Shown here: piece after piece, positions 51,571-60,164 of the stretch
Layout: each line of letters starts with the position of its first letter
Position numbering within the stretch: the stretch's first letter is position 1
DNA from: Novakomyces olei
Lineage: Eukaryota > Ascomycota > Novakomycetes > Novakomycetales > Novakomycetaceae
Assembly: GCA_016906335.1 (NCBI GenBank)
Contig: JADEYG010000002.1
Location: forward strand, 1-64,000
Direction of reading: 5' to 3'
DNA: 64,000 nucleotides
Notes under the pieces: model-generated
What the model saw: the letters and a program-made list of their open reading frames with translations, nothing else
The model's database searches: none
Told to the model about the DNA's origin: nothing
Made by a program: the position numbers and the translations under genes

Positions 51571-51917
51571 TGTTAGGGAATGACCCTGGGTGATGGACTA
51601 GCCCGATATCGCGCGGGCGGAGGCAGGAAGATGGGGCGAACCAGAGTACTGTCGGTGATTATTGCAACAAGGAAACTAAGGAGCCTACAGCTGCAAAGTA
51701 TAGGCGTAACCCAAATTGATTTCACACAAGGGACAAGTACAAGCCTCTATTTATAGGCTTGACCCTTGTGGTTAAACTATGAGAAAAACTATTCTAGAAC
51801 TGTCTAAGCCACATTAAACAATTAACTAAAGGTAATTAAAGTAATAAAGTCAGAAGTAGAACAAAATTCGTCGCTATATTAACCGTTCATAGCGGCATAG
51901 ATAGCGACTCCCTAACA
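51571..51917 (+). repeat. LTR family 7
   Basis: TGTTAGGGAATGACCC...GCGACTCCCTAACA, 347 bp, with inverted ends TGTTAGGGA/TCCCTAACA and a TCTATTTATAGGC promoter box. No target duplication: it lies between two different element fragments. A partial second copy is at 33861. Confidence 0.7.
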
Positions 51918-52855
51918 ACTCACTTTTATTAACATTCTCGTCTGTAGATTCGTAAAGTGTTCCAATATCAATTGGCAATGGACAGTCTTGGCCTTTATCA
52001 AACTGTCCTTTGGCATGAACCTTGAGGCTCTCAATAAAGCTTTGTGTAAGACGGTCCTTACAGCTACAACCGCTGGGGCCGGTCGTGTATAGTTCTAAAT
52101 AGAAGTAAAGGAATAAATGGCACAAGAGAAACAGAAAGCGATTACTGTAAAGCTTACCAGGAGTAATATAATATATTACTCCCACTTTGAGATAATCAAC
52201 CCGTGAAGGGCGAGAGGCCTTCACGGGCAACTATAAACTAAACTAAGTTGCGGAGGAGCGGATGCTCCTTCGCATTCTAAACTACTCTTCCCAAACTAAC
52301 TTGTGCGAAGGTCGCGCAAGTTAGAGCGGGAAGCTCTCAACCTAAACTAGACGATGGAAATAACTATGAATGTTCTCGCGCTAGCGGAGTGCGAAGGGTC
52401 GCACTCGCTAGCGTGCGAGAATGAGAACGGGAAGCGAGGTCCGTGCACATTGTGCATGGAGCCCCTCGCTCCCGTGGGCCAAGCTGGCTTAGTGCGCGTA
52501 CCTACATGCGCACTAAGACAACTTCTACGTCCCAAGACCATCGCGTTACGCGCCGACTGGTCTTGGGCCGCGTTGGCGAAGCTTGCGACGCGCGGACATC
52601 CCAAGTCCGACTACAGGCGTCGCCCCTCGCTTCCCAACGCGGTTGTCAGGAACTCGCCAAGGCGAGGATCATGACACTTTGCTGGCTTATGATTAGGTTT
52701 TCTTCTGAATACGATATATTCAGATCAAGAAAGTATTTGACTAGACCGATGGTATTGATTTTGAACGTAGATCCGAGATTATTTTCCATTTCTTTTGCAG
52801 CTCCTGTCCATTTCTTTTTCAGCTCCTGTTTTATACCGGTCAACAATTTCTTGTA
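51918..52855 (-). pseudogene. copia reverse transcriptase scrap split by a solo LTR
   Basis: Minus strand: 52855-52682 (LTGIKQELKKKW, TIGLVKYFLDLNISYSEEN) and 52044-51918 (QSFIESLKVHAKGQFDKGQD) are the two sides of a copia reverse transcriptase region, separated by the family-4 solo LTR at 52045-52676. Confidence 0.65.
52045..52676 (+). repeat. Solo LTR, family 4, with CTTTG target duplication
   Basis: TGTAAGACGGTCCTTACAG...GGATCATGACA, 632 bp, CTTTG on both sides (52040-52044, 52677-52681). Longest copy of the family in the window. It differs from 32843-33429 mainly by two blocks, including the stem GCTAGCGGAGTGCGAAGGG. Confidence 0.88.
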
Positions 52856-52861
52856 GTCCTA

Positions 52862-53147
52862 CCAATTGATATAAACGGTAAAGAAATAAAATGTCAAATA
52901 CTAATTGATACCGGGAGTGACCTTGACGTTATTGAGTAGAACTTCTGCAATGTTCACCGACCAAAATACTATGAAAGTGACCATAAAATTGAAATGGCAT
53001 TTCAAGGATCAAGAACTATTAGCCGACACATGGCAAGAATACGATTTAAGGGATATGAGTTGAATTGCGCAGTGGCAAGACTGAGAACCTCTGACCTTCT
53101 CATCGGAATGGGAACACTAAGCAAACTTGGAGCAATTGTCAATATGT
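52862..53147 (+). pseudogene. Ty3-type protease scrap
   Basis: Plus-strand text with ILIDTGSDLDVIE and later RTSDLLIGMGTLSKLG, the start and end of an aspartic protease. About 95 codons, broken, no neighbours of its own element. Confidence 0.6.
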
Positions 53148-53473
53148 AAAGAACGCCCAGGACACTGTAGGCACTCTAGGCCGAAGAGGGATTACAAGTA
53201 ACACAAACACAAATATGAAGGAAGAAAATATATTAAGTTAACCCGTGAAGAGCGGAAGCTCTTCACGCTAGCCTATATACTTTGTTTACTTCGCAGTCAC
53301 TACTGCTAAGTAAACGTTCTACCCTAATTGCGTGTAACCCCGAACCCTACCGGACTACCGGAGTTACCGCTTACGCCGAAGTTCCGATACGGAACTTCGT
53401 AACTAAAACTAATCTAAACAACTATAAACTACCGAAGTCCGTAATCGGGACTTCGGTCCGAACAAACTACGAA
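53148..53473. repeat. Probable part of the 3' LTR of Ty3 element 2, cut by the JmjC element
   Basis: Non-coding, with LTR-like stems (CCCGTGAAGAGCGGAAGCTCTTCACG, CGAAGTTCC...GGAACTTCG). It ends ACGAA, the duplicated target of the element at 53474, so it was once continuous with 59799-60000. The outer border is not resolved. Confidence 0.4.
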
Positions 53474-53873
53474 TGTTACGATTTAATTTATTTCTATATT
53501 GTTATTGCGTCTTCGATAGCACCGACGCTATTGAAGCGCTATATTATTATTTGTTTGTTGTCTTTATTTAATATTGAATATTTATTTAAATATTTACTTA
53601 TTATTTATTATTTATTGACTATTATTGTTCTGACTGCTTTTACTTGTTAGTTTGTTTAATCGTTTAAGTAGTTAGTGTTTCTAGAATATTCTACGTAGCG
53701 AGGATATAAATAGAGGTCATGCTTCTACTTTCCTCGCTACGTGTAATCGAACTTTGGGGAGACCCAATCTTTTAAACCCAGTTCTATCTCTTAATTTTCT
53801 CATAGTCCCAGAGCCGGCGTGAAATCCGGCAATTGGGTTCTCCTTTAGGCTTTCGCCTTCTACAACCATAACA
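53474..53873 (+). repeat. 5' LTR of the JmjC-bearing Ty3 element
   Basis: TGTTACGATTTAATTTATTT...TTCTACAACCATAACA. Carries the stem GCGTCTTCGATAGCACCGAC/GCTATTGAAGCGC near its start, a GATATAAATAGAGG promoter box at about 53704, and the stem GAGCCGGCGTGAAATCCGGC near its end. No clear tRNA primer site follows; self-priming as in Tf1 is possible but not shown. Confidence 0.92.
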
Positions 53874-53926
53874 GTATTACACGTCCACGATTCGGGGACT
53901 GTGACGTTTTCTTCGAGCTTTTTACG

Positions 53927-54836
53927 ATGGATTATCAGCAGCTACAATCGTTTCTTGAGCAAACGACGGCTCGCCTCGAGAGACTCGAAACGGAAAACCA
54001 GAGCCTTAGTGAGCGACTTCGCGCCGCTAATGGAATCGTGTCCAACACGCGCACCAAGGAGCCTAAGCTTGCTCCTCCGCCGTACTTTTCGGGCGATCGT
54101 TCGCAAACGGGGGATTTTCTGACCCATGTCCAGATGGTCATCGCGGGACAACCGGAACGATACAGCACGGATCGGCAGCGTGTTATGTTGCAGCCTCCTA
54201 CCTTAGGGGAGTTGCTTTTAAATGGTTTGAGCCACATGTCCGTAGCGACAATGGCGCCATACTTGACGATTTTAACAATTTTTGCCAAACCTTGGAGAAA
54301 ATGTTCGGGGACAGGGACGTCCGCAGAACGGCTGAAAGACAGATCCGCTTATTGAGACAGAAGGGATCCGTGTCGCATTATGCCACAGAGTTTGAGCGTG
54401 TTAAGTCGTGGCTTACGTGGAACAACGATGCGCTCGTTGCGCAGTTCTACGAAGGACTTAAAGAGGATATCAAAGACGAATTGGCTCGTCGCGATCCGCC
54501 AGAAGAGCTGAGAAGCTCATTGAAGAATGCGTTAAGATTGATACTCGCTTGTTTGAACGAAGCAAGGCTAGAACCAGAACGGTGAAGAGAATACCGGAGT
54601 ACCGTGGAGTGGGCTCGGCTGGTTATACACCTATGGAAGTTGACTTTTTGGAGACAAGAGCAAGTTTGAAAGATAGCGTCCGTGCTAACAGGAACGCTAA
54701 ACCGAAGCATGTTGGCTTTAAGGTCAAATGTTATCGTTGCAATGAAGAAGGACATGTTTCGAAGTATTGTCCTGCACCATATCCTGCGAGAGATGTGAGA
54801 GCAGAGGATTCGAAGAATTTAAAAGGCCAAGCCTAG
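53927..54836 (+). pseudogene. gag region of the JmjC-bearing Ty3 element (looks broken)
   Basis: Begins MDYQQLQSFLEQTTARLERL, with a coiled region, then capsid-type text (PPYFSGDRSQTGDFLTHVQM; RQIRLLRQKGSVSHYATEF; FYEGLKEDIKDELAR) and a zinc knuckle CYRCNEEGHVSKYC at the end, overlapping the start of pol. Not open as one frame. Confidence 0.75.
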
Positions 54837-57800
54837 AGCCGACGGTGGTGTCTCTAGGGGTGATGGCACAGAAAAAGCCACCAGACGATAAACCTTATGG
54901 GAGGTTTGAGTTGTCGTGTGTTGTAAACGGCAAGAGAATTAAAGTGCTACTAGACAGTGGGTCAGACACTAATTTTATTAATCCAAGAACTGTTTTGGCA
55001 CTTAAGGCCGAGACCGAACGTCTGAAAACACCTATATTTGTCAGAGTTGCAAATGGAAAGCATATTGCACGAGGTGGAGTACCCATAAAGACGAAGGATC
55101 TACATGTCGATGTACAAGGTTTTGTATCTGAAGAATCATTCCTTGTTACCAATATTGGCAAGAACGACGCCATCCTTGGGTTACCATGGTTTCAGAAGCA
55201 CAATCCAGATATTGATTGGATTAATGGAACTATAAAGCCTCGCAATGCAAGTACTCCTACGGTGAAAGACGAAATTTCGAATATACAGTTGAGCAGTATT
55301 ACCACGGATGAAGAGATGGTTACAAATACAATACCACCAGAGTATACTGACTTTAAAGATGTGTTTGAAGAAAAGAACGTGGAAACATTGCCTCCACACA
55401 GAAGTTACGATCACGAGATCGAACTAACAAAGGATTCTGTTGTACCTTTCGGGCCAGTCTACAGTGTCAACCCAAAGGAACAGAAGTATTTATTGGATTA
55501 TTTGGAAGAGAACTTGGCTAAGGGATTTATACGTCGTTCCAAGTCGCCTGCAGGAGCGCCAGTTCTATTTGTACCAAAGAAAAATGGAGAATTACGATTG
55601 TGTGTCGATTATCGTGGATTGAATTCGATTACTATCAAGAACAAGTACCCAATCCCACGTATCGATGACCTTATTGACAAACTTACTGGAGTTAAGATTA
55701 TGTCAAAAATCGATCTCAGAGGAGCATACAATCTTATCAGGATAAAAGAAGGGGATGAATGGAAGACTGCCTTTCGAACAAGGTACGGGCATTTCGAATA
55801 TTTGGTCATGCCTTTTGGTCTTACCAATGCACCCGCCACGTTCCAAAACTTGATGAATGATGTGTTTCGAGATTTATTAGATTACAAAGTGTTAATCTAT
55901 CTGGACGACATTTTGGTATTTTCACGCGATAGGGAATCGCATGTGAACGATGTGAAAGAAGTATTAAGAAGATTGAGAGAGAATAATCTTTATGCTAAGG
56001 ACGAGAAATGCGCATTTCACAAAGAAAGCGTCGAATTTCTTGGTTACAACTTATCGACGAATGGAGTGTCGATGTGCGCAGATAAAAGGGAACCTATTTT
56101 GCAATGGGAGCCACCAAGATCTGTGCACGATGTTCAAGTCTTCCTTGGTTTTTGCAACTACTACAGGAGATTTATAAAAGATTTTGCGAAGATAGCGTTG
56201 CCGATAACACGAACGCTAAAGAAAAATGAAAAGTTTATATGGGAGACAGAGCAGCAGGAAAGCTTTGCTAAATTGAAAAAATGTTTCGTTAGCGATGTGA
56301 TGCTACAACACTATGACCCAGATCAACAATGTATTATCGAAACGGATGCGTCTGATTTTGCACTCGGAGCAGTGTTGACGCAAGGGCCAGAAAAAGGCAG
56401 ACGACCAGTTGCATTTATAAGCCGAAAGCTTACACCAGCAGAGACTAACTACGACATACATGATAAAGAGTTGTTAGCTATAGTTTGGGCTTTCAAAGTT
56501 TGGAGAACGTATTTGCAAGGTCATGCTATACCAATTATTGTCTACACAGACCATCGCAACTTACAGACATTTACAACGACGAAACCGCTCTCTAGAAGAC
56601 AGGCGAGATGGGCCGAAGTCTTATCAGAGTATAATTTTGTAATCACGTACCGAAAGGGATCAGCAAATGGAGGTGCTGATGCTCTAAGTCGACGTACCGA
56701 GTTAAATGAATTAAAGAAAAGCAATTATATGGACAACCAACAGCGCATATTGCTAGCACCAGAATTGTTTGCAAATGCTATTACAACTGATCAAACCACA
56801 GGAGATTCTCAAGAGCAGGCAGAAACAGCAATCGCTATGCCAACTAAATTATTTGTCGATGAGAAGGATCGAATTAAAGTATTGTCACAGGCTCATGACC
56901 ATCCCCTAGCAGGTCATTTTGGGACAGCAAAAACAATCGCACTGCTGAAAAGACATTTTACATGGCCAGGCCTTACAAAGGATGCTACAGATTATGTTCA
57001 AGCTTGTACAACATGTATGAGAAACAAGACAACGCGCCACAAAAGAACGGGATTACTAAATCCACTACCAAGTCCGACCAGACCATGGAAATCTATATCT
57101 ATGGATTTTATTGTTAAATTACCACAAGCGGGAGGATTTGACTCTATATGGGTTGTGGTGGACAGATTTTCTAAAATGGTGCATTTTATTCCGATTAAAG
57201 AAGCTGTCACAGCTCAAGAGTTAGCGACAAAGTTTATTTCAGAGATTGTACGCTTACATGGGCTTCCTGACGAAATCATTTCAGACAGAGATCCTAAATT
57301 CGTGAGTAAATTTTGGACCTGTTTAGCGAAACAATTGGGAATTACGTTGAATAAGTCGACCAGTCATCATCCACAGACTGATGGTCAGACTGAGAAGATG
57401 AATCAAACATTGGAGCAATACTTGAGATGCTATGTGAACTATTACCAGACGAACTGGATAACTTTGCTACCGTTTGCAGAGATTGCTATGAATAACTCAG
57501 TTAGCAGCGCTACACAGCAATCGCCTTATTTTATTTGTTATGGATATCACCCGAGATTATCTTTAAATGGACAGGAAACAGAAAATCCTACGGCAAATGA
57601 GACTGCCACGAATTGGAGTCATCATTTTGAGAAAATCAATGAATTATTGAATGACAACGCCACGCGAATGAAGAGGTTTTACGACAGAAAAGTACGACCA
57701 GGACCGGTTTATGAACCAGGAGACCTTGTCTGGATTCGTAAAACGCATATACGAAGTGAAAGACCAAGTGAAAAATTTGATCACATACACATCGGACCCT

Positions 57801-58165
57801 TCAAAGTTATTGAACGAATTGGGAGGAGTGCTTATCGAGTGGAACTACCAGCACATATAAAAGTACATGATGTATTTAACGAAACAATGTTGGAACCACA
57901 CAAGCCAGACCGTTTTAATCGAGACCCGACAGATCTTGTTGTACCGGATATATTGGAAGAAACAAATGAATATGAAGTGGATCATATTGTGCAACACAAA
58001 GGGCGCGGTCGCGGAATACGATATTTAGTGCACTGGAAAGGGTATGGACCAGACGATTGCACTTGGGAGCCATACAGCAATTTAAGTCATGCACAAGAGG
58101 CTGTTGCCGAATATCATACTAAAAGGAAGAATTTAGCGTCTTCACTTTCTCTTACGCTATATTGA
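54767..58165 (+). CDS. pol of the JmjC-bearing Ty3 element (protease-RT-RNase H-integrase-chromodomain)
   Basis: Open frame of up to 1132 residues; a likelier protein start is MAQKKPPDDK at 54863, the region upstream overlapping gag. In order: protease VLLDSGSDTNFIN (about 60-70), RT with CVDYRGLNSIT, GLTNAPATF and YLDDILVFS (about 376), RNase H ETDASDFALGAV (about 525) with TDHRNLQ, integrase zinc domain HDHPLAGHFGTAKT...CTTCMRNK (about 707-750), core SMDFIVKLP (about 777), ISDRDPKF (about 834), HPQTDGQTEKMNQTLEQ (about 870-886), and a C-terminal chromodomain (about 1065-1118: YEVDHIVQHKGRGRGIRYLV, HWKGYGPDDCTWEP). Chromodomains of this kind steer Ty3/chromovirus integration to methylated histone H3 (family knowledge). 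All catalytic motifs are visible. Confidence 0.92.
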   Translation: MSCTISCERCESRGFEEFKRPSLEPTVVSLGVMAQKKPPDDKPYGRFELSCVVNGKRIKVLLDSGSDTNFINPRTVLALKAETERLKTPIFVRVANGKHIARGGVPIKTKDLHVDVQGFVSEESFLVTNIGKNDAILGLPWFQKHNPDIDWINGTIKPRNASTPTVKDEISNIQLSSITTDEEMVTNTIPPEYTDFKDVFEEKNVETLPPHRSYDHEIELTKDSVVPFGPVYSVNPKEQKYLLDYLEENLAKGFIRRSKSPAGAPVLFVPKKNGELRLCVDYRGLNSITIKNKYPIPRIDDLIDKLTGVKIMSKIDLRGAYNLIRIKEGDEWKTAFRTRYGHFEYLVMPFGLTNAPATFQNLMNDVFRDLLDYKVLIYLDDILVFSRDRESHVNDVKEVLRRLRENNLYAKDEKCAFHKESVEFLGYNLSTNGVSMCADKREPILQWEPPRSVHDVQVFLGFCNYYRRFIKDFAKIALPITRTLKKNEKFIWETEQQESFAKLKKCFVSDVMLQHYDPDQQCIIETDASDFALGAVLTQGPEKGRRPVAFISRKLTPAETNYDIHDKELLAIVWAFKVWRTYLQGHAIPIIVYTDHRNLQTFTTTKPLSRRQARWAEVLSEYNFVITYRKGSANGGADALSRRTELNELKKSNYMDNQQRILLAPELFANAITTDQTTGDSQEQAETAIAMPTKLFVDEKDRIKVLSQAHDHPLAGHFGTAKTIALLKRHFTWPGLTKDATDYVQACTTCMRNKTTRHKRTGLLNPLPSPTRPWKSISMDFIVKLPQAGGFDSIWVVVDRFSKMVHFIPIKEAVTAQELATKFISEIVRLHGLPDEIISDRDPKFVSKFWTCLAKQLGITLNKSTSHHPQTDGQTEKMNQTLEQYLRCYVNYYQTNWITLLPFAEIAMNNSVSSATQQSPYFICYGYHPRLSLNGQETENPTANETATNWSHHFEKINELLNDNATRMKRFYDRKVRPGPVYEPGDLVWIRKTHIRSERPSEKFDHIHIGPFKVIERIGRSAYRVELPAHIKVHDVFNETMLEPHKPDRFNRDPTDLVVPDILEETNEYEVDHIVQHKGRGRGIRYLVHWKGYGPDDCTWEPYSNLSHAQEAVAEYHTKRKNLASSLSLTLY

Positions 58166-58355
58166 ATTACTTGAGTTAGCGTGCGTGCTAACACTGACGC
58201 TATATATAAAGTCAGCATTGATATTTTATTTTGATTATTACCTGCAATATTATTATTGTCGGTTACTTATATATTGGATTACTTACCAATAATTTATTTT
58301 TATTTAAGGACGAGGAAAATTATTTCACTCTTAGCGGAAACGAAGCACAGCCGCA
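58166..58355 (+). other. Gap between pol and accessory frame; possible splice acceptor
   Basis: 190 bp, AT-rich, with a T-rich run ending TTATTTTTATTTAAG at about 58309, which looks like a 3' splice site 47 bp before the accessory ATG. Expression of the third frame from a spliced subgenomic RNA, as for retroviral env-type genes, is an inference. Confidence 0.3.
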
Positions 58356-59393
58356 ATGTCAAACGCCTCGTCCCCAACACAATATTTTGACGCCTCGGAG
58401 ACCTCACCAGTTCAGGGGGGAGGTAAGCGACGACGCAAAGGCATGGGACCGATCCCCTGCGATCTTTGCGACGCACGATTTTATCGCGCCAGCGAACTTT
58501 CGAGACATGAGCACACGCACAACAAGGTGCTAAAAGAAAGTTTACAGTTATGGAAAAAGAATGCAGAAAATGCCACAAACTACGACTTGGGCATCTCGAT
58601 ACTGCAAAGGGCTACCCAAAAGAAGCCACAGATATGCCAACCAGAGACGCATGATAACGAAAAGTTTGCCGAAAACGTTATCAAAGATCTTCTACACGGA
58701 AGCTCGTGCAGCTTTGCAAAGACGAACGTTCGCGAATTGGACAACGAAGTCCATGTGTCTAACTTTGTACTACAATTCTTTACATCAAAGACCGATGGAG
58801 TTGCGGCGTACAACATTGTCCCGAGTGGGGATACGATGAGGCTGCTCACGCCTTTAAAACAGCATCAGAATCTAGCTTCTCTTTGGCTGTCTGCTGCATC
58901 GCCAGCGCCTCTTATAACCGATGTTCATGCCGACAACATTCTCTTGGCCAACACAATTATGTGTCTCTCTGGCAAGAAACTTGTTTTTACCTGGCCCCCG
59001 ACGGATGAGAACTTACGTCTGTTTGGACCCAGACACCGTCGCCACGGGGATCTATTCTTACCACTAGCGATTCGCTCTCTGTGCGGCCTCAAGTTAACAT
59101 TCTTGACAGCCGGGAAAGCAATGACAATGGAACCGGGGACGTTACATGCGGTAATGACCCTCGAGAACTCTATTATCACTGGGTACTCGTTTGCATACAC
59201 CCATTCGCGTCTCAAGCGTCTAGCCATGTGGGATGCTGAGAGTGCAAAAGGAACGGATTTGGAACTTCAAGTTGAGAACGAGCACCAGGAAGCAATTGAA
59301 GTTTACCGAGCCACTCTTCCTGCTTATTACAACGCGAAAAAGAAGTTTATTTATTCGGGCTTACAGGTGTTACGCCTCGGGAGGGGAGAGTAG
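58356..59393 (+). CDS. Element-borne accessory protein: C2H2 zinc finger + JmjC dioxygenase-like domain
   Basis: 345 residues, open. A classical finger lies near 36-56: CDLCDARFYRASELSRHEHTH, i.e. C-x2-C-x12-H-x3-H, after a basic GGGKRRRKGMG stretch. A helical middle part follows. The C-terminal ~180 residues follow the KDM2/KDM7-type JmjC pattern: LITDVHADN (HxD iron ligands), LSGKKLVFTWPPTDENLRLF (the Lys expected to bind 2-oxoglutarate), LTAGKAMTMEPGTLHAVMTL (second iron His) and GYSFAYTHS. All three iron ligands and the lysine are in place. Known KDM2/7 enzymes remove methyl groups from H3K36, H3K9 or H3K27; activity here is inferred. The stop codon abuts the 3' LTR, and the last codons form the purine tract (GGGAGGGGAGAG). 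A second copy lies at 25346-26230. Confidence 0.8.
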   Translation: MSNASSPTQYFDASETSPVQGGGKRRRKGMGPIPCDLCDARFYRASELSRHEHTHNKVLKESLQLWKKNAENATNYDLGISILQRATQKKPQICQPETHDNEKFAENVIKDLLHGSSCSFAKTNVRELDNEVHVSNFVLQFFTSKTDGVAAYNIVPSGDTMRLLTPLKQHQNLASLWLSAASPAPLITDVHADNILLANTIMCLSGKKLVFTWPPTDENLRLFGPRHRRHGDLFLPLAIRSLCGLKLTFLTAGKAMTMEPGTLHAVMTLENSIITGYSFAYTHSRLKRLAMWDAESAKGTDLELQVENEHQEAIEVYRATLPAYYNAKKKFIYSGLQVLRLGRGE

Positions 59394-59793
59394 TGTTACG
59401 ATTTAATTTATTTCTATATTGTTATTGCGTCTTCGATAGCACCGACGCTATTGAAGCGCTATATTATTATTTGTTTGTTGTCTTTATTTAATATTGAATA
59501 TTTATTTAAATATTTACTTATTATTTATTATTTATTGACTATTATTGTTCTGACTGCTTTTACTTGTTAGTTTGTTTAATCGTTTAAGTAGTTAGTGTTT
59601 CTAGAATATTCTACGTAGCGAGGATATAAATAGAGGTCCTGCTTCTACTTTCCTCGCTACGTGTAATCGAACTTTGGGGAGACCCAATCTTTTAAACCCA
59701 GTTCTATCTCTTAATTTTCTCATAGTCCCAGAGCCGGCGTGAAATCCGGCAATTGGGTTCTCCTTTAGGCTTTCGCCTTCTACAACCATAACA
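59394..59793 (+). repeat. 3' LTR of the JmjC-bearing Ty3 element
   Basis: 400 bp, differs from the 5' LTR at one position by eye (just after the ATAAATAGAGGTC box). Followed by the ACGAA target duplication. Confidence 0.92.
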
Positions 59794-59798
59794 ACGAA

Positions 59799-60164
59799 CC
59801 ATCTATAAGAAAGCCGGAGGCCCGAGCCTCCGAACAGCCGATCATCACAGGATGCCCCCTCTCAGCTCCGAGCTCCCGATCGGAGGAATCTCGGCATCTC
59901 GGTACTTTGTAGGCGCTAATAGACAATAGCAAAAGGAACAACAATAGTAAAATAAGTCGGGCGGGTGAGATGCTTTTGAACTGGGCGCTACCCCCCCTTA
60001 AAAGGATCGAACACGCACTAAGTTGAGTTAGGCGGTCGCAACAGGTTGAGCTTCGTAAATCACAATAAAACCAATTAAATCACTCAAACATTTTTTGTAT
60101 TTTTGTAAGTTTTCTCGAATTCAATAATAAGATCTTGGCAATGAGCCAAATTTCGCTTGGGTTC
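59799..60164 (-). repeat. Probable 3' LTR and 3' end of Ty3 element 2
   Basis: Non-coding. On the minus strand a purine tract AAGGGGGGG at about 59993-60001 marks the likely LTR border. The LTR part (59799-59990) carries GGAGGCCCGAGCCTCCG-type stems and was split by the JmjC element. 60002-60164 holds the end of the pol tail. Confidence 0.45.

Larger units (their letters stand above)
53474..59793 (+). mobile_element. Whole-length Ty3 chromodomain element carrying a C2H2-JmjC accessory gene
   Basis: 6320 bp, LTRs 53474-53873 and 59394-59793 (400 bp each, one difference by eye), target duplication ACGAA on both sides (53469-53473, 59794-59798). Order: 5' LTR, gag (about 53927-54836), pol (54767-58165: protease, RT, RNase H, integrase, chromodomain), a 190-bp gap, accessory frame (58356-59393), 3' LTR. 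pol and accessory are open; gag reads in more than one frame, so this copy looks broken there (about two breaks). Near-identical LTRs mean a very recent insertion. Other pieces of the family: 24945-27786, 36523-36750, 40014-40074, 40446-41020. Confidence 0.9.

Noticed and set aside
58300-58849. Minus-strand frames opposite the JmjC gene
   Set aside because: Shadows of the accessory frame.
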